Positions 43,530 to 52,105 of a DNA stretch of 64,000 bases are shown in pieces; positions within the stretch are counted from its first letter, which is position 1; each line of letters begins with the position of its first letter. Under the pieces are notes generated by a model. It was not told where the DNA came from and ran no database searches. It worked only from the letters and a program-made list of their open reading frames with translations. This stretch comes from UBA937 sp031549725 (GTDB taxonomy: Bacteria > Spirochaetota > Spirochaetia > Treponematales > Breznakiellaceae): contig JAVBPH010000046.1 in assembly GCA_031549725.1 (NCBI GenBank), forward strand, positions 62,001 through 126,000, in the 5' to 3' direction. A program made the translations under genes and the position numbers.

Positions 43530-44327
43530 CTATATTTTTAATGAAAATCCGTCGAAGGCAGGTTCTACGCAGATTCCGCTGACATTTTTCCTTTTTAAAG
43601 CATGTTTGCAGTATGTTTTTATCTCTTTATGGGTGTGATTATGGCAGATATGGGTAAAATATACCAATTTTGACCCGGTTTTGATGGATTCTTCCAAGGC
43701 TTCATCAAAACTGAAATGGGTTGGGTGCTTTTTTTCCCGTAAAGCATCAATAATAAAGATATCCGGTGTTCCTATAAGAAGTTCCGATTCCGTGGGAATC
43801 CGGTTGGTATCGGTCAAATATACCACTGATTTACCCGCTTCAACCAGTTTCCAGCCGTAAATATCAAGTTCCCCATGTTTTGCCGGGATAGGAATAATTT
43901 CCAGCCCGCCTATATTGAAGGGGGCGGATACCGGATGCATTTCAATTCTTGGCTTGCCGCCGCCGCACTGGGTATCCTGGAAAATATAGGCAAATCGCTG
44001 TTTCAGTTCCTCTATAGTCCAGGGGTTCCCGAATACCGGGGTAGGGGTTTCTATGCTTAAAGGCCGGATATCATCCAGCCCATGGACATGGTCCGCATGG
44101 GAATGGGTAATCAGCACCGCATCAAGCCTGCGGATACCCGCCCTGACAGCCTGAAGGCGGAATTCCGGACCCGTATCTATAACCACCGACTCCCCATGGC
44201 TTCCTTCAATCCAGAGGGACGACCGCCACCTCTGGTTCCGCCTGTCCCTGGAACAGCATATGTTACAATCGCAGCCAATCACGGGAATCCCATGGGAAGT
44301 ACCCGTTCCCAGAAACGTAATATTCAT
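43530..44327 (-). CDS. MBL-fold metal-dependent hydrolase (PhnP-like)
   Basis: Protein of 265 residues of the beta-lactamase-fold hydrolase family, PhnP/YycJ-like branch: front motif FLGTGTSHGIPVIGCDC with the zinc-type Cys pair C-x-x-C, metal-binding HSHADH (ITHSHADHVHGLDD), FSFDEALEES and C-terminal HICHNH. Enzymes of this group cleave cyclic or linear phosphodiesters. It is convergent with rpmB and divergent from the following gene; an upstream promoter was not located. Confidence 0.9.
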   Translation of the reverse strand: MNITFLGTGTSHGIPVIGCDCNICCSRDRRNQRWRSSLWIEGSHGESVVIDTGPEFRLQAVRAGIRRLDAVLITHSHADHVHGLDDIRPLSIETPTPVFGNPWTIEELKQRFAYIFQDTQCGGGKPRIEMHPVSAPFNIGGLEIIPIPAKHGELDIYGWKLVEAGKSVVYLTDTNRIPTESELLIGTPDIFIIDALREKKHPTHFSFDEALEESIKTGSKLVYFTHICHNHTHKEIKTYCKHALKRKNVSGICVEPAFDGFSLKI

Positions 44328-44381
44328 ATCTTATGTGTACCCGGCCTTGTCCTCTGTGTCAATTCGGGTTACTCTTAAAAT

Positions 44382-44942
44382 ATGTCAAACCCTGAGCTCG
44401 TGAAAGTCCTTGATTTTATCCTGAACCGCTGCGATGAAGCTTCAATCGAAGTTATTGCCGCTGCGGTGGTCCGGCGCAGAAGGGATCTTGCCGCATTTGG
44501 TGCCATAAAAATCCCCGATCCAAAACAGTTTGCCGAATCCATCACATCCCAGATTAATGTGGGCGCCAGTATAGAGGGAATGCAGCAGACCATCCGGGAT
44601 ATGGTCATCCGGATTATCCGGAAGGAAGCCCCCGAATTGACGGAGGATCAAATTAATGAGCTGGCTGCCTCCTGGATTCCCAGCGCCTCGAAAGACAGTA
44701 AGTCCCCCATTCCACCGGAACTTCTGATGAGTATGATCAATCAGTTTATTTCGTATTCCGAAGGAACCATGAGCGATGCCGAAGAAAAAGGCCTGCGCAG
44801 TGAAATGGGGGATTGGCCCGAACGGTACTGGAATGCTTTTCCCCAGGTGGTCTGTCTTATTATCCGGGAATACCTTAACGGCGAAATTTCTGCGGAAGAA
44901 TACAAGAGGAAAATCAAAGCGGCGGTTGCCATGGAGATTTAA
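44382..44942 (+). CDS. Conserved helical protein of unknown function
   Basis: Protein of 186 residues, all alpha-helical by composition, with a basic front (VVRRRRDLAAFGAIKIPDP) and a C-terminal helix. No catalytic motif or membrane helix is visible. It begins 54 bases after the divergent hydrolase start. I do not recognise a family beyond a general resemblance to conserved treponemal hypotheticals. Confidence 0.7.
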   Translation: MSNPELVKVLDFILNRCDEASIEVIAAAVVRRRRDLAAFGAIKIPDPKQFAESITSQINVGASIEGMQQTIRDMVIRIIRKEAPELTEDQINELAASWIPSASKDSKSPIPPELLMSMINQFISYSEGTMSDAEEKGLRSEMGDWPERYWNAFPQVVCLIIREYLNGEISAEEYKRKIKAAVAMEI

Positions 44943-44989
44943 TTGGCGGTTAGGCAACATTTCCACAAAATAATTTCTAAATTTCATTA

Positions 44990-45025
44990 GGGAACCTCTA
45001 AAAACTTCAGTTTTTAGAGGTTCCC
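44990..45025. repeat. Perfect 36-bp palindrome with ATTAG flanks
   Basis: Arms GGGAACCTCTAAAAACT and AGTTTTTAGAGGTTCCC are perfect complements around a 2-base loop. ATTAG lies at both ends, like a short target duplication. Its ends match those of the family A repeats, so it may be a minimal or internally deleted member. Confidence 0.8.
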
Positions 45026-45092
45026 ATTAGAAAAACAAGGATTTTTCATTAAATACTTGAAAAATACATAAAATATAGTGGATGGTATATCT

Positions 45093-45362
45093 ATGAAGAA
45101 AATTTATCCTAAATTGGAGCAAATTATAATTTATGTACTCTTATTAAGCATCATTGGGTTATTTGCTGGGTGTGCTTTTAGTTACTATAATTATGGTGGA
45201 AATGAGGGTTCTTCTATATCTTTTACAAGTTGTAGTTCTTGTGATGGTACTGGAAAATGTAATTACTGCAATGGTACCGGATACAAATCATCTATAGTAT
45301 GTCCTTCATGTGATGGGACACGTAAGTGTTTTTTTTGTAAAGGAACAGGAAAAATACGATAA
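45093..45362 (+). CDS. Lipoprotein with DnaJ-type zinc-finger motifs
   Basis: Protein of 89 residues with a lipoprotein signal (IGLFAGC) and then cysteine motifs in the CxxCxGxG pattern of DnaJ: CSSCDGTGKCNYCNGTG and CPSCDGTRKCFFCKGTG, four CxxC pairs in total. This is half to all of a DnaJ zinc domain on a surface or periplasmic lipoprotein, without the J or substrate domains. The ATG at 45093 replaces the longer frame because the signal starts there. AT-rich codon use suggests transfer; an attC-like site is 300 bases downstream. Confidence 0.8.
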   Translation: MKKIYPKLEQIIIYVLLLSIIGLFAGCAFSYYNYGGNEGSSISFTSCSSCDGTGKCNYCNGTGYKSSIVCPSCDGTRKCFFCKGTGKIR

Positions 45363-46095
45363 GTTATCCGCAAGTGGGTTTAATACCTTCTGCACGCTCC
45401 TGCGTGGGAGGCTCTGCGGCGTTCTTAAAATCTTGTAAATCAACATTGTATGGGTACTAAACCAGACGAGACGGTATAATACATTTCCTATCGAACAAGC
45501 CTCCGTTGGATACGGTTCATCGCTAAAGATACCGCGGGGTTTGTCCCGCTGAGGTTCATTAAAAAATGAAACATTAGAGTTGAACGGAAACTTCAGTTTA
45601 GAAACAACTTCCGAAAAAATTACAAAATACGAAATATTTTGTGAGACTTATGCAAGAATCAACAGGGGTTATACGCGGACGCACATTATGTGCACTGGCC
45701 TCCGTTCGCCTAGGTCAGCTACGCTTCCCACGGCTCACTCCGGCACATTTTGTGGCAGCGGTCACGCTGCGCAAGCCCTTATAAGCTGCCACAAAACGTC
45801 GTATAAACCCAGACGTTAAATGATACGGTGATTGTCAACAAAAACGATATAGATGGATCCAAGTTTAAAGATGAAAATCCGCAAATACTGTATTTCCTCA
45901 AAATAAGATCTTACTTGACGAAAAGAAAAATGAGGATTATCATAAAAAATGAAACCGGTTACATTTTATGAGCCACCGTATCCCATGACAGTGGAGTGAC
46001 GACTAATAACTAAAAGGGATGTAAAAAGGTTTGTAACGTTATGTTGCGGGGCGATTATATGCGCCCCTCGAATACGAAAAATAATGGGGTTAATA
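45363..46095. other. Long non-coding region: repeat B2, attC-like site, hairpin
   Basis: 733 bases without a convincing gene. 45380-45562 is a family B-like repeat aligned with 9806-9969. 45657-45821 is an attC-like structure described separately. GGGGCG (46048-46053) and CGCCCC (46062-46067) form a hairpin just before the next lipoprotein gene. The short rightward frame 45580-45819 runs through the attC-like site and is not credited. Confidence 0.6.
45657..45821. other. attC-like recombination site (165 bp)
   Basis: The left end reads AATCAAC (six of seven matches to RYYYAAC) and the right end GTTAAAT (full match to GTTRRRY). Between them an imperfect dyad pairs GGGGTTATACG with CGTATAAACCC and GCACATTATGTGC with the region around GGCACATTTTGTGG. 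Length and layout fit an integron cassette site. No integrase gene is in the window. Confidence 0.6.
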
Positions 46096-46908
46096 ATGAA
46101 AGAATTTACAAAAATGTTACGGATGATAACTATTGTAGCGGTAATCGGATTCTCAACGGCAGCCTGTGATAGTGGTACGGGAGGAAACCCTGCCGTGATC
46201 TCAACCTATACGGTAACCTTTAACAGCAATGGCGGAAGTGAAGTCAATCCTATTACCAATATAGAACGAGGGGCTGGTATTAACACTCCCCCAGCCCCGG
46301 TTAAAGGAACAGGTTATGCATTTGATAAATGGTACAGGGATACGGCATTAACGATTGAATGGAACTTTGGAAGCGACACTGTTACAGGCAATATTACCCT
46401 GTATGCAAAATGGAACCTTACCCTGGATATTGGTGATATTGGTCCCGGGGGCGGAAAAATCTTTTATCGAAGCGCTGCGGGCTTTACCATGGCTGACGAC
46501 GGTTCAACTGCTTGCTATCTTGAAGCTGCTCCTACTGGAATGTCTGAACTAGCATGGGGACCGGTAATTGGTAGTGGTGGTACGGATACATCAATCGGTA
46601 CAGGCCGGAAGAATACTGCCTTTATCCTTGCAGAAGATGCTGCCGCCCCCGCGGCTCTTGCCAGCAGGGACTATTCAAACAATGGAAAAACCGACTGGTT
46701 CCTGCCAAGTAAGGACGAACTGGACCAGCTTTATACTAACAGGAGTTTTGTCGGCGGCCTGACCCCCGATAGCATAAAATATTATTGGTCCTCGTCGCAG
46801 CATGATAATGTTATTACTTATGTGTGGTATCAGGATTTCTATGGTGGTGCATGCAACTTTTACCAGCCGTCTGCGTTGTATTATTCCCATGCCATTAGGG
46901 CTTTTTAA
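46096..46908 (+). CDS. Lipoprotein with InlB-type repeat and DUF1566-like C-terminal domain
   Basis: Protein of 270 residues with a lipoprotein signal (FSTAAC). Residues 35-105 are an InlB B-repeat/Listeria-Bacteroides repeat (TVTFNSNGGSEVNPITNIERG ... GYAFDKWYRD). The C-terminal half resembles the C-type-lectin-like DUF1566 fold: GPGGGKIFY, then DWFLPSKDELDQLY, YWSSSQ and a final HAIRAF. The C-terminal aromatic-rich loop is where variable proteins of treponemes differ. It is a surface protein by inference; a 7-bp hairpin follows the stop. Confidence 0.8.
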   Translation: MKEFTKMLRMITIVAVIGFSTAACDSGTGGNPAVISTYTVTFNSNGGSEVNPITNIERGAGINTPPAPVKGTGYAFDKWYRDTALTIEWNFGSDTVTGNITLYAKWNLTLDIGDIGPGGGKIFYRSAAGFTMADDGSTACYLEAAPTGMSELAWGPVIGSGGTDTSIGTGRKNTAFILAEDAAAPAALASRDYSNNGKTDWFLPSKDELDQLYTNRSFVGGLTPDSIKYYWSSSQHDNVITYVWYQDFYGGACNFYQPSALYYSHAIRAF

Positions 46909-47143
46909 CGCTGGGGTATGCAGGTCATTGCTCCCTGCATAAACAGTATCTATCGGTCCGCACTTAAAATATTGAATTCCCCGGGGATTTCCTTCGCGAA
47001 TGTAAATTCACGGTTTTGGTACATTTTGCCGCGGTGGTCATTGATGTATAATGCCCTATCAAAATGCTGCCGAATATCATAGCACCAGAATAAAAAACGT
47101 ACTAAGGAAGGGCTGAAAAACAAATTTTTATACCCCGTAACCC
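46909..47143. other. Intergenic region with a hairpin and no gene
   Basis: An ATGCAGG/CCTGCAT hairpin lies about 10 bases after the lipoprotein gene (46917-46941). The remaining 200 bases up to repeat A copy 3 show no open frame and no recognisable site. Confidence 0.5.
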
Positions 47144-47285
47144 CCCTAAGGAAAAACTAGTTAATGCCCTCAGAGCATTAATCAGTGTATTCTTTAATGC
47201 GGGCAATTCTTTGTGCAGCAAAGAATTGCGAAGAGAACCGCTGATTGGTTGCAGATTGCGGCCGGTATAATCAGCGGTTCCCTAA
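47144..47285 (-). repeat. Family A repeat copy 3 (inverted)
   Basis: Reverse orientation relative to copies 1 and 2: the reverse complement reads GGGAACCGCTGATT..., GCAATTCTTTG with CAAAGAATTGC, and ACACTGATTAATGC with its partner. The ends are CTAAGGAA and TTCCCTAA. The TAG stop of uvrB (47282-47284) lies inside its terminal repeat. Confidence 0.85.
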
Positions 47286-49273
47286 ATCTTCCCCAGTTCT
47301 TCTATCTTTTTAATCTCGTCCCGGATGGCCGCCGCCTGTTCAAATTCCAGTTGTTTCGCATGTTCCAGCATTTCCCTTTCCAATGCCCTGATGAGCTGTT
47401 TGCGCTGGTCAGGGACAAGTATGTTGTAGGATTTTTTCAGTACCTCGATGGATGTGGCCGCCGCATCCTGTTCTTCCTCCGCATGGCGGGTCAGGATATC
47501 CGCAATGGCCTTCTTGATGGTGGTGGGGGTAATGCCATGTTCTTCGTTGTAGATCATCTGGATTGCCCGGCGGCGTTCGGTTTCGGCAATCGCATCCCGC
47601 ATGGCGTCGCTCATCCGGTCTGCGTACATGATTACCTTTCCCGCGGCGTTCCTGGCGGCCCGGCCGATTATCTGAACCAGGCTGGTAAGGGACCGGAGGA
47701 AGCCTATCTTGTCGGCGTCCAGGATGGCAATGAAGGAAACCTCCGGCAGGTCGATTCCTTCCCGCAGAAGGTTTATACCCACCAGGACATCAAACTCACC
47801 CTGCCGGAGCTGGGTGAGGATTTCCACCCGTTCGATGGTTTCCACTTCGCTGTGGATGTAGCGGACTTTAAGTCCCAGGCCGGTTAAATAATCCGTCAGG
47901 TCCTCGGCCATTTTTTTCGTTAAGGTCAGGATAAGGGACCGTTCCCCCGCGGCAATCCGTTTTCTCACTTCACCGTAAATGTCTTCCATTTGTCCGTCAC
48001 TGGGCCGTACCTCAATAATCGGATCGAGCAGTCCCGTGGGCCGGATCAGCTGCTGAACCACCCGGGCGGACTGTTCAATTTCCGTTTTTCCGGGGGTGGC
48101 GGACACATAAATCGCGGCGTCCAGCCGGTCTACAAATTCGTCCATCTTCAGGGGGCGGTTGTCCAGGGCGCTGGGAAGACGGAAACCGTATTCCACCAGG
48201 TTTTCCTTCCGGGAACGGTCGCCGGCATACATGGCGCCGATCTGGGGAAGGGTTACATGGCTCTCATCAATAAAAGTCAGATGTTCCCTGGGAAAATATT
48301 CTATCAATGTGTCCGGGGTTGAACCGGGTTTGCGGCCCGCCAAAGGAGCCGAGTAGTTTTCAATTCCCGGACAGTAACCTATTTCCCGGAGCATCTCCAG
48401 ATCATACTCCACCCTGGTCTTGATCCTTTCGGCTTCCATTAATTTTCCGCTGCCCTTCAGGAACTCATACCGCTGGGCCAGTTCGTTTTTAATACTGTCC
48501 AGGGCTTCGTTGATCATATCCTGGGGCATGACAAACTGTTTCGCCGGGTAGATCATTGCCCGGTCAAGTTCTTCCAGGATTTCCCCTGAAATAGGGTGGA
48601 AACGCCGGATCCGTTCAACCCTGTCCCAGTCAAGTTCGATACGGTAGGCATCTTCCAGGTAGGCCGGATAAATTTCAATAATATCCCCCCGGCGGCGGAA
48701 CCTCCCGCGTTCCAGGACCGCATCGTTCCGTTCGTACTGCAGCTCGATAAAACGGCGGATCAACGCATCCACATCGATGGTATCGCCCCTGGAAAATTTG
48801 ACGGTCATCTTACGGTGCATCTCCGGGGTGGCCAAACCGTAAATACAGGATACCGTGGCAATGATGATAACATCCTTGCGTTCCATCAGGCTCCGGGTGG
48901 CGGAAAGCCTGAGCCGTTCTATCTCTTCGTTAATTGATGCATCTTTTTCTATATATAAATCCCGGCTGGCCACGTAAGCTTCGGGCTGGTAATAATCGTA
49001 ATAGGAAACAAAATATTCCACCGCATTGTAGGGGAAAAACCCCTTGAACTCCCGGAAAAGCTGGGCCGCCAGGGTTTTGTTGTGGCTGACAATCAGGGTG
49101 GGCATCTGCACTTCTTCAATTATTTTTGCCATGGTAAAGGTTTTACCCGAACCGGTTACTCCCTGTAATGTCTGGTATTTGTCATGGTTTTTAATTCCCG
49201 CAGCCAGGGCAGCAATGGCCTGTTCCTGATCGCCCGCGGGGGAAAAGGGGGAAACAACTTCAAAGGGTCTCAT
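47282..49273 (-). CDS. uvrB: Excinuclease ABC subunit B
   Basis: Protein of 663 residues, the family norm. It has Walker A GVTGSGKT, the beta-hairpin region FVSYYDYYQPEAY that threads damaged DNA, helicase motifs V-VI (RQGEFDVLVGINLLREGIDLP and VQIIGRAARN) and the C-terminal UVR motif (HAKQLEFEQAAAIRDEIKK) that contacts UvrC. It acts in nucleotide excision repair. The stop codon coincides with the end of a family A repeat, so the last residues may be affected by that insertion. Confidence 0.97.
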   Translation of the reverse strand: MRPFEVVSPFSPAGDQEQAIAALAAGIKNHDKYQTLQGVTGSGKTFTMAKIIEEVQMPTLIVSHNKTLAAQLFREFKGFFPYNAVEYFVSYYDYYQPEAYVASRDLYIEKDASINEEIERLRLSATRSLMERKDVIIIATVSCIYGLATPEMHRKMTVKFSRGDTIDVDALIRRFIELQYERNDAVLERGRFRRRGDIIEIYPAYLEDAYRIELDWDRVERIRRFHPISGEILEELDRAMIYPAKQFVMPQDMINEALDSIKNELAQRYEFLKGSGKLMEAERIKTRVEYDLEMLREIGYCPGIENYSAPLAGRKPGSTPDTLIEYFPREHLTFIDESHVTLPQIGAMYAGDRSRKENLVEYGFRLPSALDNRPLKMDEFVDRLDAAIYVSATPGKTEIEQSARVVQQLIRPTGLLDPIIEVRPSDGQMEDIYGEVRKRIAAGERSLILTLTKKMAEDLTDYLTGLGLKVRYIHSEVETIERVEILTQLRQGEFDVLVGINLLREGIDLPEVSFIAILDADKIGFLRSLTSLVQIIGRAARNAAGKVIMYADRMSDAMRDAIAETERRRAIQMIYNEEHGITPTTIKKAIADILTRHAEEEQDAAATSIEVLKKSYNILVPDQRKQLIRALEREMLEHAKQLEFEQAAAIRDEIKKIEELGKI

Positions 49274-49374
49274 GGTTTAAGTATGAAGATAGGGAAAAGA
49301 TTTTTCAAGATGGCCCCGTAGGAAAGGCCGGTCCATTCCGGGCTGACCGCAAAATTTTATACAAAATATATCCA

Positions 49375-49947
49375 TTACAGCAAAACCTCCAAATCCGTTT
49401 TTTTATAATTCCTTGGTCCGGGTAATCCCTTTTTATATTTCCAGCATGTGATGGCTTCCTTTAGGGATTTGTCCTTATTATCCGTAAAAAAATCCCTGAT
49501 GTAGGTATTGTACTCAAACTGTTTATCAATAACCGTTGGGTTGGTTTTCTTTTCTTCAAGAATGCGGTAATAAGCCTGGATGGCATCGTTGTATGTTTTG
49601 CCCGGATTTGCTTTCAGCCATTTTTGGAACATCCCGTTGAAAGTGAAATTTTTACCGATAGCTTTTTTAAAAAAGGCCCGGTGTTTTTCGGAACAGACCA
49701 ATTGATGTTCAATAGGGGTTTCTTCGGTGATTAAACCGGTATCCGCGGTTTTCCTGGTATGGCGTTTCCCGGAAAGAATTTCGCCGGTATCAAGATACCT
49801 TTCAATCCTGGCGGTCAGGTCAGGTTTTCCTCCATTGGACGGAAGCCCGTGTTCCCTGCAGAAATGTACCAGCTCTTCCTTAAGATAGTAATAACTTTTG
49901 AATATCCTGGAATCTAAATTCCTGTTTAACCCGGGCCTTTTCTCCAT
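49375..49947 (-). CDS. SAP-domain protein
   Basis: Protein of 190 residues. Residues 15-52 form a SAP motif (KEELVHFCREHGLPSNGGKPDL), a DNA/RNA-binding helix-turn-helix rare in bacteria. The rest (ENQLV-type FNGMFQKWLKANPGKTYNDA and a C-terminal WKYKKGLPG) matches the domain of unknown function that usually follows a bacterial SAP motif. No catalytic motif is seen. A nucleic-acid-binding role is likely but unproven. It is preceded by family B repeat sequence upstream of its start. Confidence 0.78.
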   Translation of the reverse strand: MEKRPGLNRNLDSRIFKSYYYLKEELVHFCREHGLPSNGGKPDLTARIERYLDTGEILSGKRHTRKTADTGLITEETPIEHQLVCSEKHRAFFKKAIGKNFTFNGMFQKWLKANPGKTYNDAIQAYYRILEEKKTNPTVIDKQFEYNTYIRDFFTDNKDKSLKEAITCWKYKKGLPGPRNYKKTDLEVLL

Positions 49948-50020
49948 GACTTTCCGCCTGCATTTAAAAATTATGAAAGTATACTATAGATAATATGACA
50001 GCTGTTTGTCATGTTAAAAA

Positions 50021-50166
50021 TTTATTCGCCGGCGGGTTTAATACATGCTTTTTAGGGCGATTATTTGAAGCAACAAAGAAATTGTTGTGCGTGTATTAAA
50101 CCCGCATATAATCCTTGCCTTACAGAACCAACATACACGCTGCTTGCGGCGGGTTTGTTGATTGTT
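50021..50166 (-). repeat. Family B repeat, left arm flanking the oxidoreductase alpha gene
   Basis: Reverse complement matches 51957-52097 almost base for base over about 143 bases, including GCGGGTTTAATACA and GCCGCAAGCAGCG. The two copies form a large inverted repeat around the alpha-subunit gene. No coding capacity or transposase is present in either. Confidence 0.85.
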
Positions 50167-50264
50167 TTGATAGATCATTTTACGGATGCCCCAGGTTCCA
50201 TTTTTTCTGGAATTTGAATCTGTCCCGATAGTATCTTATACTTAGAACTGAGGTAAAAAAAGTT

Positions 50265-52004
50265 ATGTACAATATTCTTATCGCCGGTGCAGCAGGGGAC
50301 GGCATTGAAACCGCTGCGGGTGTCTTTGAAAAAATCCTTCTGCGTTCAGGGTCCTATGTTTTTTCCATGAGAGATTTTATGTCCCGGGTCAGGGGCGGCC
50401 ATAATTTTGCCCTAATCCGCTTTGGGGAAAATCCCGTTTATGCCCACCGGGACCAATTGGACGGACTAATTGTTTTGAATAAGGAATCCTATGATCTTCA
50501 TAAAAAAGAACTGAAGAAGAACTGTTTTGTTATTGCCGACTCATCCCTGGAAATAGATAATAAACATCTCATGAAATTTGATATGTCCAACATGGCAAAG
50601 GAGAGCGGAAATAAAAAAACCATAGGCAGTATTTGTATCGGTATTCTTCTGAAACTGTTTGGAATTCCCATCGATAAAGCGAAGGATGTTTTTAAGGAAA
50701 TGATGGGCAGCGGTATCCTCGATGCCAACCTTAAGGCTTTGAAGATGGGACATGATGCGGCAAAGTGCAGTATCTTTTATCTTCCTGTAAAGCCTCCTAA
50801 AAACAAAATTCTTATTAATGGAAATGATTCCATGGCCCTGGGGGCATTGGCGGGGGGTATCCGTTTTTATTCAGCATATCCCATGTCTCCTTCCACGGGG
50901 CTGCTTAATTTTTTTACCGCCCAATCGGAATCTTTCAGGATTGGGGTGGAACAGGCGGAGGATGAAATCGCTGCGATAAATATGGCGTTGGGGGCTTCCT
51001 ACGCGGGCGCCCGGGCCATGACAGGCACCTCCGGGGGAGGGTTTTCCCTGATGGTAGAAGCCCTGGGGTTTTCAGGGATAGCTGAAATACCCCTGGTTTT
51101 GGCGGATATCCAGCGTCCCGGACCTGCCACGGGACTTCCCACCAGAACCGAACAGAGTGATCTGCATTTTGTCATCTCCGCGGCCCAGGGGGAATTTCCC
51201 CGGATGGTTATTGCCGTCAGGGATCATGCGGATGCATTTTATCAGACCGCCCGGGCGTTTTATCTGGCAGAAAAATACCAGATACCGGTTATCCTGTTGA
51301 GTGACCAGTACCTGGCAGATTCCTCGGTAACCATGCCGGAGCTTAACCATGAAAAGGTTATGCAGTACGGCCATCCTCTTCGTGGGTTGGAGAAAGGTGA
51401 TGATGCATCCTATATGAGGTATAAACTGACAAGGGGTGGCATATCACCATTCAGGATTCCCGGAAAAACAAAAAGTCTGGTCCGTATAGACAGTGATGAA
51501 CATGACGAACAGGGGGTTATCACCGAGTCCGCAGCGGTACGCAATACCATGCAGCATAAACGGATGTCAAAATTATTGTCCCTAAAAAAAGATTTGGTTG
51601 AACCGGAATTTTACGGAGACGAACTGTTTGATATCCTGGCTGTTGGATTCGGTTCCACCAGCGGGGCAATAAAGGAAGCAATTAATATCTGGAATGAAAC
51701 TTCCGGTGAGAAAGCTGCGGCCCTTCTGTTCGGTGATGTATACCCTCTGCCCACAAAAAAACTCCTGAAATATGCAAAGGATGCAAAATGTATTGTTAAC
51801 ATTGAGCAGAACTATACGGGGCAGCTGGCCAGACTTATCCGGCAGGAAACACTTATTTCCTGCGGGAAGAGCATATTAAAATATGACGGACGCCAGCTTT
51901 CGGTGGATGATATCCTCAGGGGATTTAAAAAAATCAGTCCTGTTTTGACTGAAAAATCAACAACCCCGCCGCAAGCCGCGGGATATGCTGGTTCTGTAAG
52001 GTAA
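50265..52004 (+). CDS. 2-oxoacid:ferredoxin oxidoreductase, gamma-alpha fusion subunit
   Basis: Protein of 579 residues. Residues 1-180 are the gamma domain (AGAAGDGIETAAGVFEKIL, RVRGGHNFALIRFG) and 190-575 the alpha domain (RFYSAYPMSPSTGLLNFF, TGTSGGGFSLMVEALG, VLADIQRPGPATGLPTRTEQ). This is the KorA-type layout; 2-oxoglutarate or another 2-oxoacid is converted to acyl-CoA with reduced ferredoxin. The last sixteen or so residues (TTPPQAAGYAGSVR) are encoded by repeat B sequence, so the natural C-terminus may have been replaced. The beta subunit follows after 101 bases. Confidence 0.9.
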   Translation: MYNILIAGAAGDGIETAAGVFEKILLRSGSYVFSMRDFMSRVRGGHNFALIRFGENPVYAHRDQLDGLIVLNKESYDLHKKELKKNCFVIADSSLEIDNKHLMKFDMSNMAKESGNKKTIGSICIGILLKLFGIPIDKAKDVFKEMMGSGILDANLKALKMGHDAAKCSIFYLPVKPPKNKILINGNDSMALGALAGGIRFYSAYPMSPSTGLLNFFTAQSESFRIGVEQAEDEIAAINMALGASYAGARAMTGTSGGGFSLMVEALGFSGIAEIPLVLADIQRPGPATGLPTRTEQSDLHFVISAAQGEFPRMVIAVRDHADAFYQTARAFYLAEKYQIPVILLSDQYLADSSVTMPELNHEKVMQYGHPLRGLEKGDDASYMRYKLTRGGISPFRIPGKTKSLVRIDSDEHDEQGVITESAAVRNTMQHKRMSKLLSLKKDLVEPEFYGDELFDILAVGFGSTSGAIKEAINIWNETSGEKAAALLFGDVYPLPTKKLLKYAKDAKCIVNIEQNYTGQLARLIRQETLISCGKSILKYDGRQLSVDDILRGFKKISPVLTEKSTTPPQAAGYAGSVR

Positions 52005-52097
52005 GGATTATATGCGGGTTTCATACACGCAAAACAATTTCTTTGTTGATTCGAAGAATAGCCCTAAAGAGCGTGTATTAAACCCGCCTGCGAATAA
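51957..52097 (+). repeat. Family B repeat, right arm overlapping the alpha-subunit 3' end
   Basis: The copy starts with CAACAACCCCGCCGCAAGCC inside the alpha-subunit reading frame and ends GCGTGTATTAAACCCGCC with GAATAAA. Just after it AAAGGA forms the ribosome site of the beta subunit. It is inverted relative to 50021-50166. Confidence 0.85.
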
Positions 52098-52105
52098 AGG
52101 AAAAG

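Noticed and set aside
45580..45819. 79-codon frame between the two small lipoprotein genes
   Set aside because: It runs through a palindromic attC-like site and a repeat border; no ribosome site.
50021..52097. Composite transposon around the oxidoreductase alpha gene
   Set aside because: The flanking repeats carry no transposase and no target duplication was found; they look like dispersed small repeats.
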